In this document: one piece after another, positions 1 to 7,964 of the stretch
Layout: each line of letters opens with the position of its first letter
How positions within the stretch are numbered: position 1 is the first letter of the stretch
DNA from: Nocardiopsis potens DSM 45234
GTDB lineage: Bacteria; Actinomycetota; Actinomycetes; Streptosporangiales; Streptosporangiaceae
Length of the DNA: 64,000 bases
Direction of reading: 5' to 3'
Assembly: GCF_000341105.1 (NCBI RefSeq)
Contig: NZ_ANBB01000025.1
Location: forward strand, 1 to 64,000
The notes under the pieces: generated by a model
Databases searched by the model: none
What the model was told of the DNA's origin: nothing
Seen by the model: only the letters and a program-made list of their open reading frames with translations
Translations under genes and position numbers: made by a program

Positions 1-700
1 GGTGCGGATGCTTGCGCCCGCCCTGCGGCGGAACACTGGCCGTGGTCCCCTCCAAGATCTTCAGCAAAGCCTGCTGCACCCCCTCACCCGACACGTCCCG
101 GGTGATCGAGGGGTTCTCCGACTTGCGGGCGACCTTGTCCACCTCGTCGATGTAGATGATCCCGGTCTCGGCCTTCTTCACGTCGTAATCGGCCGCCTGG
201 ATCAGCTTCAGCAGGATGTTCTCCACATCCTCGCCCACATACCCCGCCTCGGTCAGCGCCGTGGCGTCGGCGATCGCGAACGGAACGTTGAGGATCTTGG
301 CCAGCGTCTGGGCCAGCAGCGTCTTGCCCGACCCCGTGGGCCCCAGCAGCAAGATGTTGGACTTGGCGATCTCCACGTCCTCATCGCGCGGGCGCTCCCC
401 CTCCGAACGCACCCGCTTGTAGTGGTTGTACACCGCCACCGACAAGGCCTTCTTCGCCTGCTCCTGACCGATCACATACGAATCCAGGAACTCATAGATC
501 TCACGCGGCTTGGGAAGGTCGGCCGGGACCGGGGCCGCGGGTTCGCCGAACTCCTCGTCGACCAGCTCGTTGCACAGCTCGACGCACTCGTCGCAGATGC
601 ACACCCCGACCGGGCCGGCGATGAGCCGCTGCACCTGCCGCCGGCTCTTGCCGCAGAACGAGCACTTCAGCAGGTCGTCGCCGTCCCCGATGCGCGCCAC
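1..700 (-). CDS. clpX: ATP-dependent Clp protease ATP-binding subunit ClpX (5' part, cut by the window edge)
   Basis: This gene encodes the N-terminal 233 or so residues of the AAA+ unfoldase ClpX, which feeds substrates to ClpP. It begins at a GTG ([13 protein letters not shown]). The zinc-binding domain has Cys13, Cys16, Cys36 and Cys39, followed by Walker A GPTGSGKT at about 120-127 and a Walker B segment containing IIYIDEVDK. The sequence then runs off the left edge in the conserved GGRKHPH region. The AAA+ part is nearly family-perfect. The zinc domain is less usual: the segment before the second Cys pair is one residue longer than in typical actinobacterial ClpX ([11 protein letters not shown] rather than GPGVYICDEC). 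The upstream gene is a divergent TetR and not clpP, so this could be a second clpX or a clpX separated from clpP. The AAA+ portion uses more TTG, TAT and GTT codons than the zinc domain. Confidence 0.93.
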   Translation of the reverse strand, partial: MARIGDGDDLLKCSFCGKSRRQVQRLIAGPVGVCICDECVELCNELVDEEFGEPAAPVPADLPKPREIYEFLDSYVIGQEQAKKALSVAVYNHYKRVRSEGERPRDEDVEIAKSNILLLGPTGSGKTLLAQTLAKILNVPFAIADATALTEAGYVGEDVENILLKLIQAADYDVKKAETGIIYIDEVDKVARKSENPSITRDVSGEGVQQALLKILEGTTASVPPQGGRKHPH

Positions 701-716
701 ACGCTCCCGCCCCTCT

Positions 717-741
717 AGATGATCCCATCATCTGGATGATG
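717..741. promoter_or_regulatory. Tandem palindromes between clpX and the TetR gene (candidate operator)
   Basis: AGATGAT-CCC-ATCATCT (717-733) is a perfect inverted repeat. It overlaps a second perfect one, CATCATC-TG-GATGATG (726-741). They lie in the short divergent region, 17 nt before the clpX GTG and about 50 nt before the TetR ATG. Such palindromes beside a divergent TetR gene are typical autoregulatory operators. Their use by this TetR is an inference. Confidence 0.55.
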
Positions 742-789
742 ACGATATCTTGGGCGGTGCGGATCGGCAAAGCGGCGGCGAGGAGCGCG

Positions 790-1881
790 ATGGCCAGGCT
801 CAGCAGGGCGGAGCTGCAAGAGGTCACCCGGACGAAAGTGCTGGCCGCGGCGGCCGCGGAGTTCGCCGAGCGGGGGTTCCGCGACGCCAAGGTGGACGCC
901 ATCGCCGAGCGCGCCGAGCTCACCCGCGGAGCGGTCTACTCCAACTTCCCCGGTAAGCGCGCACTGTACTTCGCGGTACTGGCCGAGCGGGCCGAACGCG
1001 GTCCCGCCCCGGCGCCCCCCGCTCCGGGCCGCACCGTCCGCGAGGCGCTCGGCGCCTTCGCCCGCGCCTGGATGTCCCGGCTCCCGCTGGCGGGCTCCGA
1101 CGGCCGCCCCGGCGAGGCCCGGATGGACGAGGACCTCATCCCCGAGGTCCAGGCGGACGAGCCCGCCCGGCACGCGTTCGCCCAGCTGATGAAGGTGGAC
1201 GCGCTGCTGCTGGGGCTGGCCCTGGAGCGGCTCGGCCCGGAGCGGGCGGCCCGCGGGGTGCGCACCGCCGAGGCCGCGCTCACCCTGCTGCACGGGGCGA
1301 GCCGCACCGCCGCCGCGGCCCCCGGGTTCACCGAGCCGTTCGACGTGGTCCGCGCCTGCGAGCACCTGGACGGCGTCTACCCCGACGACGCGTGGCCGGA
1401 ACCGGCCTACCCGCCCCCGGTGCAGGGCGCCGACGACCCCTGGTCGCCCCCGGACGCGGCCGACCTGGTCGCCGCCGCCCCCGCCGACCTGGCCGCCGAC
1501 GGGGTGCTGTGCGTGCTGGGGGTGCACCGGGCCGGCGCGGTGGAGGAGGCGGTCCGCGCCGCCCGCCCCGGCGACCGGGTCACCGCCGCGATCACCGCCG
1601 ACGCCCCCGCCGAACTGCTCCCGCTGGCCCGGCTGGCCGTCGCCGACCTGACCGGCTGCCTGCGCGGCGCGGTCCCCGCCGAGGCGCTGCCCCGGCTCCA
1701 GGTGGTGTGCGACCCGGAGGGCGCGATCGCCGCCGCGGCCGGCGTGGCCGGCCCCGGCGACGGCACCGAGGCCGCGGTCCGCATCGCGAACGGGCGGGTC
1801 ACCGCCCGCGCCACGGGCCGCCTGGCCTGCCACGCGGCCGCCGCCGTCCGCCCCGGCGCGGGGGAGGGGGCGGCGGAATGA
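790..1881 (+). CDS. TetR-family regulator with a thioredoxin-like C-terminal extension
   Basis: The 363-residue protein has a TetR-type helix-turn-helix at about residues 10-57 (RGFRDAKVDAIAERAELTRG then AVYSNFPGK). A helical ligand domain follows to about residue 175. The last 160 residues are unusual: after a Pro/Asp-rich linker (about 195-225) comes an alternating beta/alpha segment (DGVLCVLGVHRAG, then LQVVCDPEGAIAAAAGV, then AAVRIANGRV). It resembles a thioredoxin or peroxiredoxin fold but has no CxxC pair. Usual TetR length is about 200, so this looks like a fusion. I chose ATG 790 because GAGGAGCG lies 4 nt upstream and the TetR homology starts there; an ATG at 736 is also in frame. 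The gene overlaps the next by 4 nt (ATGA), implying co-translation. The effector and the targets are unknown. Confidence 0.8.
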   Translation: MARLSRAELQEVTRTKVLAAAAAEFAERGFRDAKVDAIAERAELTRGAVYSNFPGKRALYFAVLAERAERGPAPAPPAPGRTVREALGAFARAWMSRLPLAGSDGRPGEARMDEDLIPEVQADEPARHAFAQLMKVDALLLGLALERLGPERAARGVRTAEAALTLLHGASRTAAAAPGFTEPFDVVRACEHLDGVYPDDAWPEPAYPPPVQGADDPWSPPDAADLVAAAPADLAADGVLCVLGVHRAGAVEEAVRAARPGDRVTAAITADAPAELLPLARLAVADLTGCLRGAVPAEALPRLQVVCDPEGAIAAAAGVAGPGDGTEAAVRIANGRVTARATGRLACHAAAAVRPGAGEGAAE

Positions 1882-2444
1882 TCATCGACGTCTCACCCGA
1901 GGAGCTCGACGGCGCCTCCCTGGTCCGGGTGGTGGCCGCCCGGCTGGCGGTGCAGGCCTGCGCCCCGCGCACCTGGGCCGACCTGCGCCTGCCGGCCCAG
2001 GAGCGGGCGCGGATCCCGCACGAGCTGCACATCGTGGGCTGGAGCGCACTGGTGGAGCACCGGCCGGAGGACGCCGCCGGCCTGCTCGACCTGGTCGAAG
2101 CGGTCCGGGAGACCCGCCCCGGGAGCGTCGCGACCTTCGGCGACGACCTGTCCGGCGTCACCGTCCGGATCGACCTCTCCGGGGTGGCCGACGCGGACGG
2201 CCTGCACCGGCTGCTCAAGCGGGAGCTGGGCTTCCCCGCCTTCTACGGCCGGAACTGGAACGCCTTCTGGGACGCGGTCACCGGCCTGGTGGAGACGCCG
2301 GGCGCACTCCACTTCACCGGCTGGCCCGACTTCACCGCCCGCCTCCCCGAGGACGCCGAGACGCTCCGCTCCCTCCTCACCGACCTCGCCGACTTCCACC
2401 GCACCGCAGGCGGAGAGCCCCGGCCGCTGGTGACCTACGCCTAG
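1878..2444 (+). CDS. Barstar-family (ribonuclease-inhibitor-like) protein with an N-terminal extension
   Basis: The C-terminal half of this 188-residue protein (about 95-185) matches the barstar family: a leading beta strand (VTVRIDLSGV), a helix (ADGLHRLLKRELGF), and the hallmark FYGRNWNAFWDAVTG. Barstar proteins bind and inhibit barnase-type RNases. The first 90 residues are not recognised. The ATG overlaps the TGA of the upstream TetR gene (ATGA), so the two are probably translated together. No barnase-like or other RNase toxin gene is nearby, so this is an orphan inhibitor-fold protein; immunity against an incoming toxin or a regulatory role are both possible. Confidence 0.75.
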   Translation: MIIDVSPEELDGASLVRVVAARLAVQACAPRTWADLRLPAQERARIPHELHIVGWSALVEHRPEDAAGLLDLVEAVRETRPGSVATFGDDLSGVTVRIDLSGVADADGLHRLLKRELGFPAFYGRNWNAFWDAVTGLVETPGALHFTGWPDFTARLPEDAETLRSLLTDLADFHRTAGGEPRPLVTYA

Positions 2445-2494
2445 CCCTCTGATGGGGCGGTGTGCCCTGGTCAGCGCAGCCAGCCGAGCCCCGG

Positions 2495-3390
2495 CCACCC
2501 GGCGGGACCGGCTGGCCGGTCGGGCGCGGCGCCTCACGGGGTTGAGGTTCAGGCCGGCGGCGCCGGCGGGAGGGGGACCGGCCGGTCGGTCAGGCGCGGC
2601 GGGGCGGTCGAGGGGGCGGCGCGGGCCAGGGCGGCGGGATGGCCGCTCCCGCGTCGCCTCGGGCGGCCGCGTGGAAACCTACCTCTTTCCTGACCTGGGC
2701 AAATACGCAGGGTGATGGTTGGGTGGGGTGCCCTGCGCACCTCCACATCACCCTGGCGGCGCCGGGGCGCGCATCTCGGGCCGGATTCGGCCCCTGAGGG
2801 CCCGATCGGCGCCGTTCGGGCCGAGGAACGGGGGTTCATGTCGACCGCAAAGCCGGAAACCGGCGGGCCGAACCCCGGGAAGGTCAAAGGCGGAAGTGAG
2901 ATGTCGCTTTTGTTCTCCCGTAGAGCTCTTCTTTGTCGCTCTGGGTAATCATTGGGGAAGAATGAGGGCTTCAGGAGCTACTACTCGCGCGTAGATGTCA
3001 TCGGGGTCGCCGTGGAGATGCGCAGGGAGCCCCCGTACATGCCCGACCCCGACACTGATCCGGCATATGAGGCATAACCCCCCAGTCGAGTGTGGGTGAG
3101 CGCCCGCCCTGCCTTCACCGGGGCGCCGCCTTTCTCCCGCCGGAAGCACGTGCCCTGCCGGGCCGGCGAACACGGCGCCGGCCCCTCCCGCTCCCGCCGC
3201 CTGCTTGAACCCTCGCTTCGCGAGGCGCCGCGCTCGGCCGGGGTGCCCGGCCCTGTCCCTTCCTGCGCCGTCGCCGCTGGTCTGAACCCTCACCTCGTGG
3301 GGCCTGTACCGGACCGACCGGCCGGTCCCCCACCCGCCGTCGCCGCCTGCTTGAACCCTGACCCCGTGAGGTGCCGCGGACGGCGAGAGA
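2495..3390. repeat. Composite repeat, copy A: inverted arrays of 70-77-bp units around a conserved core
   Basis: This non-coding stretch has three parts. The left arm (about 2495-2640) holds about 1.5 units carrying GGACCGGCCGGTCGG, GCGCGGCG and GGTTCAGGC. The core (about 2641-3030) has no internal repetition that I see. The right arm (about 3130-3390) holds three units in opposite orientation, with anchors CTTGAACCCT (or TCTGAACCCT) near 3205, 3282 and 3351. The core aligns along its whole length with the core at 12166-12563. Two exact shared blocks are 2702-2718 versus 12232-12248 (17 bp) and 2896-2918 versus 12426-12448 (23 bp). Neither strand has a consistent reading frame shared by both copies. 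No transposase or target-site duplication was seen. It fills the whole gap between the barstar gene and the hypothetical gene at 3401. Confidence 0.8.
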
Positions 3391-3400
3391 TCCGTGCAGG

Positions 3401-3742
3401 TCAGCGGCCTTCCGTGCGGTACTCGTCGAGCAGTCGGAGGAACGCCCGCAGCGGCTCCTCGGCGCCGGCCTCGCGTTCGATGGCGCGGGCCCAGCCCGTG
3501 CTCATCGACCAGCCGTACCGCTCGTGCAGCCAGTCGGCGAACGGGCCGGTCGGCCAGAAGGCGGACCGCTCCAGGCCGTTGACCACCAGGGCCGCGTCGT
3601 AGCCGATCAGGATGTTCTGCAGGTCGTGCAGGGACCCGCCCGGCACCCACACGGACGGGCGCAGCCGGATCTGGTCCAGCAGGCCGTACACGTCGCCGCA
3701 CCGTTCGAGCGGCCCGGTCTTCCTCTCCGGGGCGTCGGGCAT
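3401..3742 (-). CDS. Hypothetical small soluble protein
   Basis: This is a 113-residue protein beginning MPDAPERKTGPLERC. It contains a conserved-looking run: LLDQIRLRPSVWVPG, SLHDLQNILIGYDAA, GPFADWLHERYGW, STGWARAIE, then FLRLLDEYR. The pattern resembles a family of short uncharacterised actinobacterial proteins found beside varied genes. I do not know its function. There is no signal peptide, membrane segment or metal motif. ATG 3742 was chosen because upstream in-frame codons encode low-complexity Pro/Arg sequence. Its stop lies about 10 nt from the right arm of composite repeat A. Confidence 0.7.
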   Translation of the reverse strand: MPDAPERKTGPLERCGDVYGLLDQIRLRPSVWVPGGSLHDLQNILIGYDAALVVNGLERSAFWPTGPFADWLHERYGWSMSTGWARAIEREAGAEEPLRAFLRLLDEYRTEGR

Positions 3743-4001
3743 GGGGTGGATCCTAGACCGCCGGCGGGAGAAGGGAAGCGGGCCCGGGGGCGGTCGGAAC
3801 CAGGCGGTGCGGGGGCGTGCCGTCGGGAGCGCGACCGGCCGTCCCATCGGGCTTCCCCCATCTGCCCGTCTGCCCGTCCGTGCCCGCCTGCATCCGCGGT
3901 TTTCGACCGCGCGGCGGGCGGGAGATCCCCGGTGTCCGGGGAAAGGCGCCCGGGGAAAGGCCGCCGGGCAGTCGGTGGGTCCGGGCCTGCCCGCGGGGCC
4001 C

Positions 4002-4913
4002 TCAGCTCCCGGTGGCGGCGCGGACGTGCTCCAGGGCCGGCGGGCGGAGCAGGGCGTGCAGGTCGAGGAAGACCTGGGCGGCGCGGGTGCCGGACCAGTC
4101 GGAGGGGAGCACCTCGGGGGGCAGGCCCGGGTCGAGGAAGGGCATCCGGCGCCAGGCGTCCACCGCGCGCAGGTGGTCGGCGAAGGCGGCGGCGGGGCCG
4201 CCGTCCTCGCCGGAGAGGCGGCGCCGGGCCAGCACCGGCTCGTACTCGGCGAGGAAGGCGCGGTACATGCCCTGCAGGGCGTCCAGGTCCCACCAGTCGG
4301 CGACCGCGTCGGCCAGGTCGCCGAAGCCCAGCCGCTGCCCGGTGAACAGCTGGGCGTACTCGCGCACGCCCAGTTCGGTCAGGGCGCGCCGGGCCTCGTC
4401 GGCCAGGTGGGCCGGGGCGATCCACACCCCGGCGGCGGTGCTGCCGAAGCCCAGCCAGGTCAGCCGGGAGCGCAGCCGGTGCCGGAGGCCGCGCTCGGCC
4501 TCGGGGATGGAGAAGACCACCAGCACCCACCCGGCCGCGAGCTCGGCGGTGCGGCGCTCGAAGATGCGGCGGTCGCCGTCGGCCAGGATGCGCACGCCCG
4601 CCTCGGAGAGCCGGTAGCCGGCCGCGCCTCCGCGCCGCTCGGACTCCAGCAGCCCGCGCCGCTTGAGCCGGGAGACCGCCGAGCGGACCCCGGGCGCGTC
4701 CACGTCCAGGCCGGCCATGAGCGAGATCAGGCCCGCCACCGAGACCCAGCCGCCGACCTCCCGGCCGTAGCCGCCGAAGAAGGAGACGATCAGGGAGCGG
4801 GGGCGGCGGTTGCGCCGCTCCCCGCCGGACCGCCCCGCGGTGTCCGGAGTCTCCCCGGGGGCTCCGTCGGTGCCGTTGGTGCCGTCGAGTGCCGTGTCGG
4901 GTGCCGTCGTCAC
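4002..4913 (-). CDS. paaX: PaaX-family transcriptional repressor
   Basis: The 303-residue protein matches PaaX, the phenylacetyl-CoA-responsive repressor family. It has an N-terminal winged helix (about 38-95: RSLIVSFFGGYGREVGGWVSVAGLISLMAGLDVDAP then VRSAVSRLKRRGLLESERR), a middle domain (WVLVVFSIPEAER), and the PaaX C-terminal region. It starts at a GTG (VTTAPDTALDG) and has a 35-residue Gly/Thr-rich leader. It is divergent from the anthranilate genes, with 103 nt between starts. It therefore probably represses them and responds to an aryl-CoA such as 2-aminobenzoyl-CoA; that ligand is an inference from context. Confidence 0.88.
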   Translation of the reverse strand: MTTAPDTALDGTNGTDGAPGETPDTAGRSGGERRNRRPRSLIVSFFGGYGREVGGWVSVAGLISLMAGLDVDAPGVRSAVSRLKRRGLLESERRGGAAGYRLSEAGVRILADGDRRIFERRTAELAAGWVLVVFSIPEAERGLRHRLRSRLTWLGFGSTAAGVWIAPAHLADEARRALTELGVREYAQLFTGQRLGFGDLADAVADWWDLDALQGMYRAFLAEYEPVLARRRLSGEDGGPAAAFADHLRAVDAWRRMPFLDPGLPPEVLPSDWSGTRAAQVFLDLHALLRPPALEHVRAATGS

Positions 4914-4953
4914 GCTTGCACGATACCGCCGGGAACCCGCGAGTGACGAACCA

Positions 4954-4981
4954 TTGACGGCCGTCACGGACTCGGTATATT
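4954..4981 (+). promoter_or_regulatory. Promoter of the anthranilate operon with an overlapping palindrome
   Basis: TTGACG (4954-4959) and TATATT (4976-4981) are spaced by 16 nt and give a near-consensus housekeeping promoter reading toward the gene at 5017. A perfect 12-bp palindrome TGACGGCCGTCA (4955-4966) covers the -35 box, and a GTGACG half-site lies upstream near 4933. This is where a repressor such as the divergent PaaX would act. Confidence 0.6.
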
Positions 4982-5016
4982 CGGAGGCGCACCATCGGCG
5001 ACCCGGGGAGGGCGCA

Positions 5017-6213
5017 ATGGCGTTCACGCTCAGCCCGCACCAGCGCGGCTTCGCCGCGTCGGTCCGCGCCGCCGCCGAGCGCGCGTTCGCCTCCGGCGCC
5101 CCCGCGCACGGCGGGGGGAGAGGAGGGCACGGAGAGCACGCCGGGCGGGTCGACCGCGCCCTGCTGCGCCGGCTGGCCGATGCCGGCCTGCTGGCCCGGC
5201 TCTTCCCGGAGAAGGGCGCCTCCGCGCTGGAGCTGTGCCTGCTGCGGGAGAACACCGCCGGGGTCAGCACCGCCGCCGAGACCGCGCTGGCCCTGCAGGG
5301 CCTGGGCGCCTACCCGGTGCTCCAGTCCGGCACCCCCGAGCAGGCCGAGGAGTGGATCCCGCGCGCCGCCGCCGGCGAGGCGGTCGCCGCGTTCGCGCTC
5401 AGCGAGCCCGAGGCCGGGTCCGACGCGGCCGCGCTGCGGCTGGAGGCCCGCCCCGGCAGGGACGGGGGCTGGCGGCTGCACGGCGAGAAGACCTGGATCT
5501 CCAACGCCCCCGACGCCGACTTCTACACCGTCTTCGCCCGCACCGGCCCCGACCCCGGGGCGCGCGGCGTCTCCGCGTTCCTGGTCCCCGCCGACCGCCC
5601 CGGCCTGCACGGCGAGCACCTGGACATGCTCGCCGACCACGCGCTGGGCCGGCTCGTCTTCGACGGCGTGCCGGTGGGCCCCGGCGACCTCATCGGCGAG
5701 CAGGGCCGCGGCTTCCGGGTCGCGATGCGCACCCTCGACCTGTTCCGCCCCAGCGTCGGCGCGTTCGCCGTGGGCATGGCGCAGGCCGCACTGGACGCCG
5801 CCGAGCGGCACGCAGCGGCCCGGCACGCCTTCGGCGGGCCGCTGCGCGACCAGCAGACCGTCGCGCACACCCTGGCCGAGATGGCCGTCCGCACCCAGGC
5901 CGCCCGGCTGCTGGTCTACTGGGCCGCCGAAGCCCAGGACACCGCGGCCGACGGCGGCGCCCCGGACGGCGCCACCCCCACCGAGCGCGCCGCGATGGCC
6001 AAGCTGCACGCGACCGAGACCGCCCAGTACGTGGTCGACGCCGCCGTGCAGATCCACGGCGCCCGCGCCCTGCAGCGCGGGCACCTGCTGGAGCACCTCT
6101 ACCGCGAGGTCCGCGCCCCGCGCATCTACGAGGGCGCCTCGGAGGTGCAGCGCGGCATCATCGCGCGGGAGATGTTCCGCCGCGCCGACCGGCGCCGCCC
6201 ACCGGACGCCTGA
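5017..6213 (+). CDS. Acyl-CoA dehydrogenase family protein
   Basis: This is a 398-residue flavoprotein of the acyl-CoA dehydrogenase fold. It has the N-terminal helical domain, the FAD/substrate motifs FALSEPEAGSDAAAL and GEKTWISNAPDADFYTVFART, and the C-terminal helical domain. It ends with RIYEGASEVQRGIIAREMF, where the Glu of the YEG motif is the usual catalytic base position. ATG 5017 follows the promoter at 4954-4981. It is first in an operon with a 2-aminobenzoate-CoA ligase and monooxygenase/reductase. In the Azoarcus evansii pathway, acyl-CoA dehydrogenase and beta-oxidation-like proteins process the non-aromatic product of 2-aminobenzoyl-CoA, so a similar step is likely here. The exact substrate is not deducible. 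Confidence 0.85.
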   Translation: MAFTLSPHQRGFAASVRAAAERAFASGAPAHGGGRGGHGEHAGRVDRALLRRLADAGLLARLFPEKGASALELCLLRENTAGVSTAAETALALQGLGAYPVLQSGTPEQAEEWIPRAAAGEAVAAFALSEPEAGSDAAALRLEARPGRDGGWRLHGEKTWISNAPDADFYTVFARTGPDPGARGVSAFLVPADRPGLHGEHLDMLADHALGRLVFDGVPVGPGDLIGEQGRGFRVAMRTLDLFRPSVGAFAVGMAQAALDAAERHAAARHAFGGPLRDQQTVAHTLAEMAVRTQAARLLVYWAAEAQDTAADGGAPDGATPTERAAMAKLHATETAQYVVDAAVQIHGARALQRGHLLEHLYREVRAPRIYEGASEVQRGIIAREMFRRADRRRPPDA

Positions 6214-6247
6214 CCAGAACCGACAGTCGGACCAGCAGGAGACCGCG

Positions 6248-7900
6248 ATGGAGCCGAGTCTTTCCCCGTCCGCCTACACCGACACCTTCGCCCGGGACCG
6301 CCTCCCGCCCGCCGACCAGTGGCCGCGCCTGCTGTTCACCCTGCCCGAACTGCACTACCCGGCCCGGCTCAACTGCGCCGAGGAGCTGCTGGACCGCACC
6401 ATCGACCGGTACGGCGGCGACCGGCCCTGCATCCGCGGCGGGGCGGGCGAGGCGTGGAGCTACGGCGGGCTGCGCGCCCGCACCGACCGCATCGCCCGGC
6501 TGCTGGTCGAGGAGATGGGCGTGCGCCCCGGCAACCGGGTGCTGCTGCGCGGCCCCAACTCGCCGATGCTGGCCGCCTGCTGGCTGGCGGTCCTCAAGGC
6601 CGGCGGGGTGGTGGTGACGGTGCTGCCGGTGCTGCGCGCCGAGGAGCTGGAGGCGGTGCTGCGCGCGGCGCGCGTCTCGCACGCGCTGTGCGACGCCCGG
6701 TTCGCCGCCGACCTGCACACCGCGGCCGACCGCGCCGCCGGCGACCTGGGCGGCCGCACCGAGATCGCGTTCTACGGCGGCGGCGGGCCGCAGGACCCCG
6801 CCGAGCTCGCCGAGCGGGCCGCCGCCGAGGGCGAGCCGCCCTTCGCCGCGCTGCCCTCCGCCGCCGACGACGTCGCCCTGATCGCCTACACCTCGGGCAC
6901 CACCGGCCGGCCCAAGGGGTGCGTGCACTTCCACCGCGACGTGCTGGCCATCGCCGACACCTTCTCCGCCCATGTCCTCAAGCCGCGCCGGGACGACCTG
7001 TTCGCGGGCAGCCCGCCGTTCGGTTTCACCTTCGGACTGGGCGGCCTGCTCATCTTCCCGCTCCGCGCCGGCGCCGCGACCCTGCTGCTGGAGAAGGCGG
7101 GGCCGGAGCGGCTGGCCCGGGCGATCGAGGAGGAGCGCGTCACCGTGCTGTTCACCGCGCCCACCGCCTACCGGGCGATGCTGGCCGAGGCCGGCCGGCG
7201 CGACCTGTCCTCGCTGCGACGCTGCGTCTCGGCCGGCGAGCACCTGCCCGCCGCGGTCTGGCAGTCCTGGTACGAGGAGACCGGGGTGCGGCTGATCGAC
7301 GGCATCGGCGCCACCGAGATGCTGCACATCTTCATCTCCGCCGCCGACGAGGACGTCCGGCCCGGCGCCACCGGGCGCCCCGTGCCCGGGTTCACCGCCG
7401 AGGTGCTCGGCGACGACGGCCGCCCGGTGCCCGACGGCACGCCCGGTCGGCTCGCGGTGCGCGGCCCGGTCGGCTGCCGCTACCTCGACGACGACCGGCA
7501 GGCGGTCTACGTGCGCGGCGGCTGGAACATCACCGGCGACACCTACGTGCGCGACGCCGACGGCTACTTCTGGTACCGCTCCCGCTCCGACGACATGATC
7601 GTCTCGGCCGGCTACAACATCGCCGCCATCGAGGTGGAGGAGGTGCTGATGCGCTCCCCGGACGTGGCCGAGGCCGCGGTCGTCGGCGTCCCCGACACCG
7701 AGCGCGGGCAGATCGTCAAGGCCGTCGTCGTCCCCGCCGAGGGCTCCCCCTCCGACGAGGCCGCCGCCGAGGCGCTCAAGGCCTTCGTCAAGGAGCGCAT
7801 CGCCCCCTACAAGACGCCGCGGGCGGTGGAGTTCACCGCCGCGCTGCCCCGCACCGAGACCGGCAAGCTGCAGCGGTTCAAGCTCCGCGAGAGCGGCTGA
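6248..7900 (+). CDS. 2-aminobenzoate-CoA ligase / benzoate-CoA ligase family
   Basis: This is a 550-residue ANL-superfamily AMP-forming ligase activating an aromatic acid to its CoA thioester. Visible motifs are the P-loop IAYTSGTTGRPKG, the aromatic-pocket region FAGSPPFGFTFGLGG, the adenylate motif DGIGATEMLHIF, the hinge SDDMIVSAGYNIAAIEVEEVL, and the C-terminal catalytic Lys in PRTETGKLQRFKL. The start MEPSLSPSAYTDTFARDRLPP and overall length fit 2-aminobenzoate-CoA ligases. The next gene encodes the enzyme that uses 2-aminobenzoyl-CoA, which supports anthranilate over benzoate as substrate. The 34-nt gap from the acyl-CoA dehydrogenase indicates one transcript. Confidence 0.86.
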   Translation: MEPSLSPSAYTDTFARDRLPPADQWPRLLFTLPELHYPARLNCAEELLDRTIDRYGGDRPCIRGGAGEAWSYGGLRARTDRIARLLVEEMGVRPGNRVLLRGPNSPMLAACWLAVLKAGGVVVTVLPVLRAEELEAVLRAARVSHALCDARFAADLHTAADRAAGDLGGRTEIAFYGGGGPQDPAELAERAAAEGEPPFAALPSAADDVALIAYTSGTTGRPKGCVHFHRDVLAIADTFSAHVLKPRRDDLFAGSPPFGFTFGLGGLLIFPLRAGAATLLLEKAGPERLARAIEEERVTVLFTAPTAYRAMLAEAGRRDLSSLRRCVSAGEHLPAAVWQSWYEETGVRLIDGIGATEMLHIFISAADEDVRPGATGRPVPGFTAEVLGDDGRPVPDGTPGRLAVRGPVGCRYLDDDRQAVYVRGGWNITGDTYVRDADGYFWYRSRSDDMIVSAGYNIAAIEVEEVLMRSPDVAEAAVVGVPDTERGQIVKAVVVPAEGSPSDEAAAEALKAFVKERIAPYKTPRAVEFTAALPRTETGKLQRFKLRESG

Positions 7901-7964
7901 GCCGCCCGGCCCGGAACCGAGCACACCGGCGGCGCCCGGCCGCCCGACCAGTCACGGAGTCCCC

